Below are positions 50,945 to 60,465 of a stretch of DNA of 64,000 nt, piece after piece (position 1 is the stretch's first letter; each line of letters opens with the position of its first letter). The position numbers were made by a program, and so were the translations under genes. This DNA is from Bradyrhizobium sp. CCGE-LA001 (GTDB taxonomy: Bacteria; Pseudomonadota; Alphaproteobacteria; Rhizobiales; Xanthobacteraceae). The notes under the pieces were generated by a model. That model saw only the letters and a list, made by a program, of their open reading frames with translations, did no database searches and was not told where the DNA came from. The stretch covers positions 2,907,501 through 2,971,500 of the forward strand of contig NZ_CP013949.1 of NCBI RefSeq assembly GCF_000296215.2. The letters run 5' to 3'.

Positions 50945-52812
50945 GGCTGCTCCATCCGATGGTAGGCGTCCTGCAATGTTGCAAGAGCATCGCCTCCGGC
51001 GAAGATGAAGCCCGTGACGCCGGCCGCACGGAGTGCCGCCTCAGCCTCGCCCGGGCGGCCTGCCAGATAGATATGCCGGCCGCCGGCCGTTTGCAGGGCC
51101 TTGGCCGCGGCTTCAGCGTGTTCCGCATAGACCTTGTCGCTGGAACAAAGGCAGGCGAGCTCAGCGCCGGAGGCCTTGAAGGCCGCGGCGAGCTTGGCCA
51201 GATCGGCAAAGCCCTCGCTGTCGACGGCCTCGATACCGCCAGCCTCGAAGAAGCTTTTTGCAAACGTCGCGCGCGCGGTGAAATCGGCAGGCGTGCCGAG
51301 ATTGGCCAGGAACACCTTCGGCCGCGCGCCGCGTGCCTTCAACGCGGCATCAGACTTGTCGCGTAGCGCCTCGAACGGTTCCGCCAGCCGGATCGGCGGC
51401 AGCGGATCGAACTTGTATTTCTGCTCGCCGTAGGGCGGGAGCGCGACCGGCGTTGCCCTCAGCACGGTGGCTTCGTTCTCTTGCAGGTTCGGAAACTCGC
51501 TGGCGCCGGTCAGCACGTCGCGGCGTTTGGCGATGTTGGCCTCGCGTGCCTTTCGCGCCGCCGCCACCTTGCTCTGGAACACGCCCCGCTGAAGCGTGGC
51601 AAAGGCGCCGCCGGCTTTCTCGCTCTCCTGGAAGAGGGCCCAGGCGGCGTCGCAAAGCTGCGCCGTCAGCGTCTCGATGCCGCCGGCGCCGGCCGCGGGA
51701 TCGCTGACCTTGGCGAGGTTGCTTTCCTCCAGCAGCAGAAGCTGTGTGTTGCGCGCAACGCGGCGCGCGAAGGGATCAGGCAATCCGAGCGCGAGCGTAT
51801 GCGGCAGCACCGTGATCGCGTTGGCGCCGGCCAGCCCCGCCGCGAACGTCGCAATCGTCGCGCGCAGCATGTTCACGTAGGGATCGCGCTGCGTCAGCAT
51901 GCGCCAGGCGGTGTCGGCGGCGATGAACAGCGGTTTCGGCGTCAGGCCGCAGGCCGTCTCGATGCGCGCCCACAACAGCCGCAGCGCGCGGAATTTCGCC
52001 ATGGTCAGGAATTGGTCGGCATCGGCGGAGAGTCGCGCATAGACCATGCCCTGCGCGGCTTCCAGCGGAATGCCGGCGTCTTCGATCGCGCGCAAGTAAG
52101 CGACGCCGCAGGTCAGCACGAACGCGAGCTCCTGCACCTCGGAGCCGCCGGCATCGTGGATCACGCGGCCGTCGGCGGACACGAACGGGCCTTTGAAGCC
52201 GAGCCCGGCGAGACCCTTGATGGCGCCGCTCACGGCGGGAACGATTTCCTCCCAGCTGTAGGGGCTGTGACCCCATGCCGCGAGAGCCGCCAACGGATCG
52301 AGGCCGAAGCGGATGTCGCAGGCGGCGGGATCAAGGCCCGCGCTCTTCACATATTCCGCGACATGGATCGCGGCCATCCGCGATTGCGGACCGATCTCGA
52401 GTTCGAGACCGATGCCAGCATCGAGATAAATGTCCTTCAAGACCTTTGCGACCGCGTCGGCGGAAGGTTCCAGGCCGAAGCCATGCGCGCCGCTGCCGCC
52501 GGCGAACACCAGTGCCAGCCCAGTCGCGCCGTTCTCGAGATCGGTCAGCGCCTGCGCATTCGCGGCGGCCGCATCGGGATGGTCGACCCGCTGGATGATC
52601 TGCCACGGTGCGGCTTGTGGCCGCCCTACCACCGGCGCAACGCCCTTGGCGCGCGGATAGAGCGGTTCGATCTTCAATCCGTCGTAGGTCTTGCCGACCA
52701 GCTTCTCGAACGGCGCGCCCTTCAGCACGCCATCGACCAGCTTGCGCCAGTCCTCGACGGTCGCTTTGGGGAAATCCGCCGCCAGCGGCAGGTCGTCAGT
52801 CACGGAGGTCAT
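50941..52812 (-). CDS. mutA: Methylmalonyl-CoA mutase, small subunit
   Basis: This 623-residue paralogue of the catalytic subunit pairs with it as a heterodimer. The barrel is recognisable (AFVLTCGVAYLRAIEDAG, ARRVARNTQLLLLEESNLAKVSDPAAGAGG). In the C-terminal Rossmann domain the cobalamin motif is lost, reading FLANLGTPADFTARATFAK where DGHDRG would be. This is the rule for small subunits. The partner gene mutB lies downstream after the interposed GFA gene. I saw no cobalamin riboswitch in the 82-bp gap upstream. Confidence 0.93.
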   Translation of the reverse strand: MTSVTDDLPLAADFPKATVEDWRKLVDGVLKGAPFEKLVGKTYDGLKIEPLYPRAKGVAPVVGRPQAAPWQIIQRVDHPDAAAANAQALTDLENGATGLALVFAGGSGAHGFGLEPSADAVAKVLKDIYLDAGIGLELEIGPQSRMAAIHVAEYVKSAGLDPAACDIRFGLDPLAALAAWGHSPYSWEEIVPAVSGAIKGLAGLGFKGPFVSADGRVIHDAGGSEVQELAFVLTCGVAYLRAIEDAGIPLEAAQGMVYARLSADADQFLTMAKFRALRLLWARIETACGLTPKPLFIAADTAWRMLTQRDPYVNMLRATIATFAAGLAGANAITVLPHTLALGLPDPFARRVARNTQLLLLEESNLAKVSDPAAGAGGIETLTAQLCDAAWALFQESEKAGGAFATLQRGVFQSKVAAARKAREANIAKRRDVLTGASEFPNLQENEATVLRATPVALPPYGEQKYKFDPLPPIRLAEPFEALRDKSDAALKARGARPKVFLANLGTPADFTARATFAKSFFEAGGIEAVDSEGFADLAKLAAAFKASGAELACLCSSDKVYAEHAEAAAKALQTAGGRHIYLAGRPGEAEAALRAAGVTGFIFAGGDALATLQDAYHRMEQP

Positions 52813-52894
52813 GCGGCGTGGGTGCTCCCAAACGTATCGTTATTCGCAGGCGAAATTGCCACGGCGCACCGTCCCTGCAAACGGTTGTTTTTGG

Positions 52895-53386
52895 TTAACC
52901 GGTATCCGGAAGCCGCTCAATGCCTTGCGTCGAGACGCTGGCGAGCCCGTCACGCACACGAATGCCTGCTATCACGCGCTCAGCCGCGATTTCGGCCAGC
53001 GGTACCAGCACGAAGGCGCGTTCGAACAGGCGCGGATGCGGCAGCGTCAGATCGGGCTTCTGCAAGGACACATCGTCATAGGCGATCATGTCGAGATCGA
53101 GCGTGCGCGGACCCCAGCGCCGCGCCTTCTCCCGCGTGCGGCCGAACTTCTGCTCGACCTTCTGAAGCACGAACAGCAGCGCATGCGGATGGAGGTCGGT
53201 CTCGATTTCGATGCAGGCATTGATGAAGGCCGCCTGGTCTTCGTCGCCCCAGGGCGGCGTTGTGTAGTCCGACGAGCGCGCGATCAGCGCGGCTTGCGCC
53301 ATGCCGCAGATATGCGCGATCGCTTTTCTGAATGTCGCGCGGACATCGCCGACATTGCCGCCGAGAGCGATCAGGACGCTCGCCAT
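52895..53386 (-). CDS. folK: 6-hydroxymethyl-7,8-dihydropterin pyrophosphokinase
   Basis: This 163-residue HPPK starts MASVLIALGGNVGDVRATF. It has TPPWGDEDQAAFINA and the signature RRWGPRTLDLDMIAYDD, whose two aspartates bind magnesium. It transfers pyrophosphate from ATP in folate synthesis. The start shares one base with the folB stop (TGATG), the end of a folP-folB-folK operon. Confidence 0.95.
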   Translation of the reverse strand: MASVLIALGGNVGDVRATFRKAIAHICGMAQAALIARSSDYTTPPWGDEDQAAFINACIEIETDLHPHALLFVLQKVEQKFGRTREKARRWGPRTLDLDMIAYDDVSLQKPDLTLPHPRLFERAFVLVPLAEIAAERVIAGIRVRDGLASVSTQGIERLPDTG

Positions 53387-53754
53387 CAGGGATGCCGCGA
53401 GCGTGTCAGCATGATGCCGACATCGTCGAAGATCGCGGCGATCGGCGCATGCGGTTTGTGCACGGTGATCTTCACGGCACGGATGCGCGGGAAGTGCGAC
53501 AGGATGGCGTCGGCGACCGCGCCGGCGGCGCGCTCCAGCAGCTTGTAATTGGTGTTCTTGAATGCTGCCGTCGTGGTCGCCACCACCTCGGCGTAGGACA
53601 CAGTGTCGGCGAGCCGGTCGCTGCGCGACGGCTCGGACAGGTCGGTATAGAGTTCGAGGTCGATGACGAAACGCTGGCCGACCTCGGTTTCGTGATCCAT
53701 CACGCCGTGGCGGGCATGGATCGACAGGCCGGTCACGAAGATCGTATCAGTCAT
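53386..53754 (-). CDS. folB: Dihydroneopterin aldolase
   Basis: This 122-residue protein has the family layout: TGLSIHARHGVMDHETEVGQRFVIDLEL at the start with the conserved Glu, DTVSYAEVVATTTAAF, and VKITVHKPHAPI with the catalytic Lys. It converts dihydroneopterin to hydroxymethyl-dihydropterin. The start overlaps the folP stop (ATGA) and its stop touches the folK start, so the three folate genes are coupled. Confidence 0.94.
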   Translation of the reverse strand: MTDTIFVTGLSIHARHGVMDHETEVGQRFVIDLELYTDLSEPSRSDRLADTVSYAEVVATTTAAFKNTNYKLLERAAGAVADAILSHFPRIRAVKITVHKPHAPIAAIFDDVGIMLTRSRHP

Positions 53755-54611
53755 TGCTTGCTCTCGATTGCATGCGCGACCCGCAGGGCCTGCAAGGTCT
53801 CGGCGACGTCATGGGTCCGGATGATCCTGGCGCCGCGCTGCGCGGCGATCAGATGCGCCGCGAGCGAGCCGGCGAGCCGCTCTTTCGGCTCCGACGGCGA
53901 CACCGAGGCGATGAAGCGCTTGCGCGAGGCGCCGACCAGGATCGGCAGGCCGAACATGTCGAGCTCGCGCAGCCGCGCCAGCGCGATCATGCTCTGCTCC
54001 GCCGTCTTGCCGAAGCCGATGCCGGGATCGAGCACGATCTTCTCGCGCGCGATGCCGGCCTTGGCGGCGATATCCAGCGAGCGCAGGAAGAAAGTCTTCA
54101 TGTCAGTGACGATGTCGATGCTGGGATCGGCAGTGTCGCGGTTGTGCATGACGATGACCGGAACACCTCGTGCCGCCACCAGCGGCGCCATGGCGGCGTC
54201 GCGTTGCAGGCCCCAGACGTCGTTGACGACAGCCACGCCCTGGTCGAGCGCGAACGCTGCCACTTCCGCCTTCATGCTGTCGATCGAGACGGGCACGCTG
54301 AGGGCCACGACGCCTGCCAGCACCGGCTTCAGCCGGGCGAGTTCGTCAGCCGCTGTGACCGGCTGGGCGCCCGTGTAGGGGCGGGTGGACTCGGCGCCGA
54401 TATCGATGATGTCGACGCCATCAGCGACCATCGCCCGGGCCCGCGCGAGCGCCTGCTCGGGCGCGATGAACCGGCCTCCGTCGGAGAAAGAGTCCGGAGT
54501 GACATTGAGGACGCCCATCACCGCCGGAACAGGCCGTTCCAACAGCGTCCGCAGCACGTCAGCCCCGGCCGAGCCGGCCGGTGGGACGGATGGGGAGGGC
54601 GAGGCATTCAT
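53751..54611 (-). CDS. folP: Dihydropteroate synthase
   Basis: This 286-residue TIM-barrel enzyme joins hydroxymethyl-dihydropterin diphosphate to p-aminobenzoate; it is the sulfonamide target. Motifs are GVLNVTPDSFSDGG, DIGAESTRPYTGA, SIDSMKAEVA, VVNDVWG, VIVMHNRD, LDPGIGFGKT and GASRKRFI. The ATG at 54609-54611 is used; the open frame upstream runs through repeat sequence (54682-54827) and is not coding. It is first gene of folP-folB-folK. Confidence 0.95.
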   Translation of the reverse strand: MNASPSPSVPPAGSAGADVLRTLLERPVPAVMGVLNVTPDSFSDGGRFIAPEQALARARAMVADGVDIIDIGAESTRPYTGAQPVTAADELARLKPVLAGVVALSVPVSIDSMKAEVAAFALDQGVAVVNDVWGLQRDAAMAPLVAARGVPVIVMHNRDTADPSIDIVTDMKTFFLRSLDIAAKAGIAREKIVLDPGIGFGKTAEQSMIALARLRELDMFGLPILVGASRKRFIASVSPSEPKERLAGSLAAHLIAAQRGARIIRTHDVAETLQALRVAHAIESKQ

Positions 54612-54681
54612 GCGCGTGGCTTTGCGCGGTCGGGGAGGGGGAGTCAAGGAGGGATTGGCGGCAACACGCGCTGCTCTATCG

Positions 54682-54827
54682 CCGTCACCCTGAGGCGCTC
54701 GCCTCTTCGGCGAGCCTCGAAGGGCGACGGCCCGGCCCTCTCCATGCGGATGCAGCGTGGCCGTGCATCCTTCGAGGCTTCCCATGGGACGCTTTGCGTC
54801 CCATGCCTCGCACCTCAGGATGACGGA
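54682..54827. repeat. Composite palindromic repeat upstream of folP
   Basis: CGTCACCCTGAGG begins and CCTCAGGATGACGG ends a 146-bp composite. It contains a hairpin around GGCGCTCGCC/GGCGAGCCTC and another of CATGGGACG/CGTCCCATG with loop CTTTG. The second is the same unit as at 40416-40440. It separates folP from the DUF4332 gene. Confidence 0.78.
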
Positions 54828-54834
54828 GCTCGTA

Positions 54835-55242
54835 TCAATACGTGATCTTCGGCTGAAGCTTCTTCGCCTTGGCGATGATGTCGCTGACCGACTTCTCGGA
54901 AGGCAGGATGCGGAGGAGCTTCTTCTTCTCGTTGGCGTCCCGCATGCTCTGGGCGAGCCTTGCCGGATTCCGATAGGCGAGCTCGCGCACGGTGGTGACG
55001 CCGGCAGCGCGAACGAGGTTGACCTTGGCCCGGCCCATGCCGGGGATGCGCATGTAGTCGGAGACGTTGGCCCATTCCAGGAGCTGCTGCTCGCTGATGC
55101 CGGTCTTGGCGGACAGCGCCTTGCGGCCCTTCACGGTCGAAGCCGCCTCGAGCAACGCGTCGGTGGTGCGGATTCCCTGCGCCTTCAATTTGTTGGCGGC
55201 AAAGGTCGACAGGCCCTCAATCTCGGAGATCGGATATGTCAT
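54835..55242 (-). CDS. DUF4332 domain protein
   Basis: This 135-residue protein is made of helix-hairpin-helix-like units: ISEIEGLSTFAANKLKAQGI, then SDYMRIPGMGRAKVNLVRAAGV. This is the pattern of DUF4332, which is often linked to DNA or nucleotide binding by resemblance only. The ATG at 55240-55242 gives the family N-terminus; a longer frame to 55395 would overlap the upstream gene. No known role. Confidence 0.8.
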   Translation of the reverse strand: MTYPISEIEGLSTFAANKLKAQGIRTTDALLEAASTVKGRKALSAKTGISEQQLLEWANVSDYMRIPGMGRAKVNLVRAAGVTTVRELAYRNPARLAQSMRDANEKKKLLRILPSEKSVSDIIAKAKKLQPKITY

Positions 55243-55267
55243 GATACTCGATATGAAATGCGTGGCT

Positions 55268-55633
55268 TCAGGCGAATTGGCTGAGGCCCGGCGTCCCCGC
55301 AATGATCTTGCCCATCTGATCCGCTCCGATTTTGTCTCGGCCGAAGCGGAAAAGTTCACGGGCGATGTTTTGAATCTCCGACATGCCGAGCCCAAGGCCC
55401 ATCAGGCGCGTGCCGACGGCCATCAGGCCGCCGCCCATCAGCCGCGACAGTCCGCCGCCGCTCCTGGACGCCTCGATCGCGGCTTCCGCACCTGGGATAT
55501 GGTCGATCAGAGCCTGCACGCTGTCGGGAGGACCCTCGCTGCGGAGGAAGCCCAGGATAATGCCGACAGTCTTTTCCGCGACAGCACTATCTATGCTGGC
55601 GTTCGCCGCCAGCCTTCCGATCAGCTCGTCCAT
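55268..55633 (-). CDS. Small helical protein, possibly DUF2267/DUF2780-like
   Basis: This 121-residue protein has helical segments MDELIGRLAANASIDSAVAEKTVGIILGFL, a Gly/Met-rich middle (GGGLSRLMGGGLMAVGTRLMGLGLG) and a last helix ending QMGKIIAGTPGLSQFA. The layout recalls DUF2267 or DUF2780 proteins, but I cannot fix the family. It is 25 bp upstream of the DUF4332 gene on the same strand, likely one transcript. Confidence 0.65.
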   Translation of the reverse strand: MDELIGRLAANASIDSAVAEKTVGIILGFLRSEGPPDSVQALIDHIPGAEAAIEASRSGGGLSRLMGGGLMAVGTRLMGLGLGMSEIQNIARELFRFGRDKIGADQMGKIIAGTPGLSQFA

Positions 55634-55971
55634 ATGGCCTGCCCCTCAGCCGGTTCACATGCCGGAATATTGTTTTCGAAAATGATCTTGAGCCGGTGCG
55701 ATGTGAAATACAAGCGATGAACGCATGGGTGGTCGCGATTCATCCTCGAACGCCTAGAAAGTGTTGCAGCGGCGCAAGAGCAGAGATGGAAACGGCGATA
55801 AATTGCCGCGTTGCGAGCACGTCGTTCCGACTTTCGGCTGAAGTTTCCGACAATGTCGCACGCGGCAGACACGTTGAATGGTTTTAATCGGCGCGCGACA
55901 TGCGTTAAACTACGGAACTGGTGCGTTCGAGTCTCGATACGCGAAATACCACAGAGAGATCAGAGAGAACA
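55634..55971. other. Divergent intergenic region
   Basis: This 338-bp gap lies between the small helical protein gene and the HerA-like gene. I see no gene. A GGAAC at 55914-55918 lacks a CGTT at the required distance, so no stress promoter is called. The purine-rich GAGAGATCAGAGAG before 55972 serves as the ribosome site of the next gene. Confidence 0.5.
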
Positions 55972-57594
55972 ATGACCGCACAGGACAGCAAGCTCGGTGA
56001 CACCGACGACAAGATCTTCGTCGGCAAGGGAGACGAGCAGGCCTGGCTGACGCTGGCGCTCGCCAATCGCCATGGCCTCGTCACGGGTGCAACCGGAACC
56101 GGCAAGACGGTGACGCTGCAGGTGATGGCGGAAGGATTTGCACGCGCGGGCGTTCCGGTCTTCGCAGCCGACATCAAGGGCGACCTCTCCGGCATCTCCG
56201 AGGTCGGCGAGCCCAAGGATTTCATCGTCAAGCGCGCCACCGAGATGGGCCTGAATTTCCAGCCGGACCAGTTCTCGACGGTGTTCTGGGACGTGTTCGG
56301 CGAGCAGGGCCACCCGGTGCGGGCGACCGTCACCGAGATGGGGCCGCTTCTGCTCGCGCGCATGCTCGATCTGAACGAGGTGCAGGAAGGCGTGCTCAAC
56401 GTCGCCTTCCGTGTCGCCGACGACAACGGTCTCACCTTGATCGACATGAAGGACCTGCGCGCGCTGCTCGATGCCATCGTGCCCAACACTGCGAAGAAGG
56501 GAGCGGACGCGGAGGAAGATCAGTTCGCCGCCATCCGCAAGGCCGCCCAGGGCTTCGGCAACGTCACCAAGGCGACCGTCGGCACCATCCAGCGCCAGCT
56601 TCTGGTGCTGGAAAACCAGGGCGGTACCAGCTTCTTCGGCGAACCGGCGCTGACGTTGCAGGATTTCATGAAGACCGACCGCGACGGCCGCGGCATGGTC
56701 AACATCCTCGTCGCCGACAAGCTGCTTCAGAGCCCGCGGCTTTACGCGACATTCCTGTTGTGGATGCTGTCGGAGCTGTTCGAGGAATTACCCGAGGCGG
56801 GCGACCTGCCCAAGCCCAAGCTCGTGTTCTTCTTCGACGAGGCGCACCTGTTGTTCAACGACGCGCCCAAGGCGCTGATGGACAAGATCGAGCAAGTGGT
56901 CCGCCTGATCCGCTCCAAGGGCGTCGGCGTCTACTTCGTGACGCAGAACCCGATCGACGTGCCCGATCGCGTGCTCGGGCAGTTGGGCAACCGCGTACAG
57001 CATGCGCTGCGCGCCTTCACGCCGCGCGACCAGAAGGCCGTGGCTGCCGCGGCCCAGACTTTCCGGCCCAATCCGAAGCTCGACACCACCAAGGTGATCA
57101 CGGAGCTCGGCAAGGGCGAGGCGCTGGTCTCTTTCCTCGAAGGCAACGGCACGCCGTCGATGGTCGAGCGCGTGATGATCCGGCCGCCATCGGCACGGAT
57201 CGGATCGATCACGCCGGAGGAGCGCAAGGCGATCATGGCCGCGAGCCCGGTCAAGGGCAAATACGACACCGCCGTCGATTCCGAGTCCGCCTACGAGATG
57301 CTTCAGAAGCGCATCGCCGGCACGGCGGTGACGGCCGACGGTCCGGCGGATGGAAACGGTGGCGGCATTCTCGGCCAGATCGGCTCGGTCGTCGGCACGA
57401 TCTTCGGCACCAATGTCAAGCGGGGACGTCTGTCGACCGGCCAGGTCATTGCGCGCGACGTGACGCGATCGGTGACCAACCAGGTGATCGGGGGGATGGC
57501 CGCCAATATCGGCAAGTCGCTCGGCGGCCAGCTCGGCGGCTCGATCGGCCGCACCCTGGTGCGCGGCGCGCTCGGCGGGTTGCTGCGGCGATAG
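55972..57594 (+). CDS. HerA-like ATPase (DUF853 / YjgR family)
   Basis: This 540-residue P-loop ATPase of the HerA/FtsK group has Walker A GATGTGKT at 39-46 and Walker B LVFFFDEAHLLF in mid-protein. FVTQNPIDVPDRVLGQLGNRVQHALRAFTP is the sensor/arginine-finger region. A Gly-rich C-terminal tail ends LVRGALGGLLRR. YjgR-type proteins are of unknown function; a DNA translocase activity is likely by homology. The ATG at 55972 follows GAGAG. A longer frame from 55921 is rejected for lack of a site. Confidence 0.9.
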   Translation: MTAQDSKLGDTDDKIFVGKGDEQAWLTLALANRHGLVTGATGTGKTVTLQVMAEGFARAGVPVFAADIKGDLSGISEVGEPKDFIVKRATEMGLNFQPDQFSTVFWDVFGEQGHPVRATVTEMGPLLLARMLDLNEVQEGVLNVAFRVADDNGLTLIDMKDLRALLDAIVPNTAKKGADAEEDQFAAIRKAAQGFGNVTKATVGTIQRQLLVLENQGGTSFFGEPALTLQDFMKTDRDGRGMVNILVADKLLQSPRLYATFLLWMLSELFEELPEAGDLPKPKLVFFFDEAHLLFNDAPKALMDKIEQVVRLIRSKGVGVYFVTQNPIDVPDRVLGQLGNRVQHALRAFTPRDQKAVAAAAQTFRPNPKLDTTKVITELGKGEALVSFLEGNGTPSMVERVMIRPPSARIGSITPEERKAIMAASPVKGKYDTAVDSESAYEMLQKRIAGTAVTADGPADGNGGGILGQIGSVVGTIFGTNVKRGRLSTGQVIARDVTRSVTNQVIGGMAANIGKSLGGQLGGSIGRTLVRGALGGLLRR

Positions 57595-57708
57595 GCAATC
57601 CAGCCGGCCATGACGCGGGAGGGGGAGCGCCCACAAATTCCGGTGAGGGGCTCTCCAAGCGCCCCTCCGTCTGCTACGTGCTAGTCCGTCGCCGACTGGA
57701 CCGCACCC

Positions 57709-59037
57709 GTGACCTCCACCGCCCCGTTTGCCAAGCCCGATGCGCCGAGACGCCTGTCGCTGCGCGCGCCGCTGGACCTGCTCTTCCTGTTCTGCTGCGT
57801 CCTCCTCACCGCCGACGTGCTCGTCCCCGAGATCTTCGGCCACGGCAAGACCAAGGATTACGGGCTGTGGTACTGGGCCGGGCAACAGGTCTTGCAGGGG
57901 CAGCCGCTTTATCCGGGCAGCGCCGAGGCGCATTTCGACTTCATCTATCCGCCGCTGTCCGCGATCCTGCTGGCGATCCCGAGCTGGTTCGGCAAGATCC
58001 CGCTCTATGTCGTCCTGTCGATCCTGAATGCCGTGGCGTGGTGGTACACCGGGACGTTCTCCCAGGTCCTGGCCGGATCGGACCACAAGCCCGGTCCCTG
58101 GCTGGAGGCGCTGCCTGCCTTCGTCACCGTGACCTTCGTGTTCGACATGTTCGACCTCGGCCAGCCGAACCTCGTTCTGCTGGCGATGATGCTCTTCGGC
58201 TTCTGGAGCTTGCGGCAGCAGCGGCCGTGGCTCGCTGGCTTCATGTTCGCGCTCGCCACGGCCATCAAGGTGTTTCCGATCGCGGTGCTGCCTTATCTGG
58301 TCTGGCGGCGGAAATGGGCGGCCGCCCTCGCGACGGTCGCCTTCACCGGCATCCTGCTCTACGTCGTGCCGGCGCCGATCCGCGGCTTCGAGCGCAACGC
58401 GGCCGAGCTTGCGACCTGGTACCAGGCCATGGTCGGCTCGAGCTCGGAAAAAGGCTTCGGCCAGCGTGACGAGCAGAATTGGTCGTGGGTCAACCAGTCT
58501 CTCATTGCCGTCACGCATCGCCTGGTCCGGCCGATCAATTACAATCAGGAAGATCCCAACAAGCCGCCGCGTACGATGAACGTCATCGATGTCGACTACA
58601 GGACGGCGAACTGGATCGTGCTGGCTCTGTCGGCGATGATCGGGCTCGGCTTCGTCGCGATTATGCCGCGGCAATCGCGACGAACGGCGCGTTCCGATGC
58701 CGAGGAACTCGGCATCCTGTTCTGCCTGATGACGATCGCCTCGCCTCTGGCGCGGCAATACTATTTCATTTGGCTGTTCTTTCCGATCGCGGTGCTGACG
58801 CACCGGGCAGCCTTCGACGCGCGGGCGCATGTGCGGCTGGGAACCTGGCTCGCTTTGGCCGCGGCCGGCATCCTCATGCTGTTGTCGCTGCCGTGGTTTC
58901 CCAATGTCATCCAGGCCTGGGGCAATAACCTCATGGCCACTGCCATCCTCGCAGCCAGCCTCGCATGGCACATCCGGCATCCGCCGGTTGCGGCTAGCTC
59001 CGAGCCGGCGGCGGCGCTAAAAGCGCAGACGTCTTGA
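57709..59037 (+). CDS. GT87/DUF2029-type polytopic glycosyltransferase-like protein
   Basis: This 442-residue protein has about ten membrane helices. An early loop (KDYGLWYWAGQQVLQGQPLYPG and FDFIYPPLSAILLAIP) is the mark of family 87 mannosyltransferase-like proteins, which use polyprenyl-phosphate sugars on the periplasmic side. A second loop carries NWSWVNQSL. The start is a GTG at 57709. The M20 dipeptidase gene follows by 24 bp. Sugar and acceptor are unknown. Confidence 0.83.
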   Translation: MTSTAPFAKPDAPRRLSLRAPLDLLFLFCCVLLTADVLVPEIFGHGKTKDYGLWYWAGQQVLQGQPLYPGSAEAHFDFIYPPLSAILLAIPSWFGKIPLYVVLSILNAVAWWYTGTFSQVLAGSDHKPGPWLEALPAFVTVTFVFDMFDLGQPNLVLLAMMLFGFWSLRQQRPWLAGFMFALATAIKVFPIAVLPYLVWRRKWAAALATVAFTGILLYVVPAPIRGFERNAAELATWYQAMVGSSSEKGFGQRDEQNWSWVNQSLIAVTHRLVRPINYNQEDPNKPPRTMNVIDVDYRTANWIVLALSAMIGLGFVAIMPRQSRRTARSDAEELGILFCLMTIASPLARQYYFIWLFFPIAVLTHRAAFDARAHVRLGTWLALAAAGILMLLSLPWFPNVIQAWGNNLMATAILAASLAWHIRHPPVAASSEPAAALKAQTS

Positions 59038-59061
59038 GACCTCACAATCGGGAATTCGACC

Positions 59062-60456
59062 ATGGCCAATGCGCAGCTTCAATCCGTGCTCGACCACATC
59101 GACAAGGATTTCGACAATAGCCTCGAGCGCCTGTTCTCGCTGCTGCGGATCAAGTCGATCTCGGCCGATCCGGCCTTCGCCGCCGATTGCAAGGCGGCGG
59201 CCGAGCATCTCGCCAGGGACATTGCAAGCCTCGGTGTCGCCGCCGAGGTGAGGCCGACCGCCGGCCACCCCGCCGTGGTCGGCAAGACCGCTGCAGGCGG
59301 ACGGCCGCATGTGCTGTTCTACGGCCATTACGACGTGCAGCCGGTCGATCCGCTCGATCTCTGGCACCGTCCGCCGTTCGAGCCTGTCGTCACGGATCAT
59401 GCCGATGGCCGCAAGATCATCGTCGCGCGCGGCGCCGAGGACGACAAGGGCCAGGTCATGACCTTCGTCGAGGCCTGCCGCGCCTGGAAGAAGGTGACGG
59501 GCTCGCTGCCGATCGACGTCACCTTCCTGATCGAAGGCGAGGAGGAGGTCGGCTCGAAGAATTTCGTGCCGTTCATCGAGGCCAACAAGGACGAGTTCAA
59601 GACCGACTACGTGCTGGTCTGCGACACCGGCATGTGGGATCGCGACACCCCGGCGATCACCACCTCGCTGCGCGGCCTGCTCTATGAGGAGCTGAAGATC
59701 ACCGCCGCCAATCGCGATCTGCATTCCGGCGTGTTCGGCGGCACGGCGATGAATCCGATCCGCCTGCTGACGAAGATTCTGGGCGGCCTGTTCGACGACG
59801 ACAACCGCATCACCATTCCCGGCTTCTATGACAACGTGAAGGATACGCCGCCCGCCGTCCTGGAGCAGTGGAAGAAGCTCGCCTTCACGCCCGAGACGTT
59901 CCTCAAGCCGGTCGGGCTGTCGCTCCCGGCTGGCGAGAAGGGCAGGCTGCTGGTCGAGCAGGCCTCGACGCGTCCGACCTGCGACGTCAACGGCATCTGG
60001 GGCGGCTATATCGGCGAAGGCTCCAAGACCGTGATCCCGTCGCATGCTTCGGCGAAGGTCTCGTTCCGCCTCGTGCAGGGCCAGGATCCCCACAAGATCC
60101 GCAAGGCCTTCCGCGACTATGTGTCCGCGCGCATTCCGGCAGATTGCAAGGTCGAGTTCGGCGACCACTCGGCCGGGTCCGCGATCGCGCTCGACTGGAA
60201 CATGAAGCCGCTTGCCGCCGCCAGCAAGGCGCTGACGGAGGAATGGGGCAAGGAGACCGTGCTGATGGGCTCGGGCGCTTCGATCCCGATCGTCTCCGAT
60301 TTCAAGCGCACGCTCGGCCTCGACTCGCTGCTGGTCGGTTTTGGACTGGACGACGACAACATCCACTCGCCGAACGAGAAATACGACCTGCGCAGCTTCC
60401 AGAAGGGCATTCGCTCCTGGGCGAGAATCCTCGCCGCGTTGGCGGAGGTGAAGTAG
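59062..60456 (+). CDS. M20 family dipeptidase
   Basis: This 464-residue di-zinc peptidase of the M20 dipeptidase group has metal-site segments FYGHYDVQPVDPLDLW (His and Asp), ARGAEDDKGQ (bridging Asp), LIEGEEEVGS (catalytic and ligand Glu) and VCDTGMW (Asp). The inserted dimerisation domain follows with NRDLHSGVFGG. The C-terminal histidine ligand appears as NIHSPNEKYDL. It should split dipeptides in the cytoplasm. It is downstream of the GT87-like gene. Confidence 0.92.
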   Translation: MANAQLQSVLDHIDKDFDNSLERLFSLLRIKSISADPAFAADCKAAAEHLARDIASLGVAAEVRPTAGHPAVVGKTAAGGRPHVLFYGHYDVQPVDPLDLWHRPPFEPVVTDHADGRKIIVARGAEDDKGQVMTFVEACRAWKKVTGSLPIDVTFLIEGEEEVGSKNFVPFIEANKDEFKTDYVLVCDTGMWDRDTPAITTSLRGLLYEELKITAANRDLHSGVFGGTAMNPIRLLTKILGGLFDDDNRITIPGFYDNVKDTPPAVLEQWKKLAFTPETFLKPVGLSLPAGEKGRLLVEQASTRPTCDVNGIWGGYIGEGSKTVIPSHASAKVSFRLVQGQDPHKIRKAFRDYVSARIPADCKVEFGDHSAGSAIALDWNMKPLAAASKALTEEWGKETVLMGSGASIPIVSDFKRTLGLDSLLVGFGLDDDNIHSPNEKYDLRSFQKGIRSWARILAALAEVK

Positions 60457-60465
60457 GCACGGTGC

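Noticed and set aside
52813..52894. Possible cobalamin riboswitch before mutA
   Set aside because: The 82-bp gap is too short for the element and I did not find its conserved boxes.
56788..58980. A 730-codon open frame on the minus strand
   Set aside because: It is antisense to the HerA-like and GT87-like genes and has no recognisable domain.
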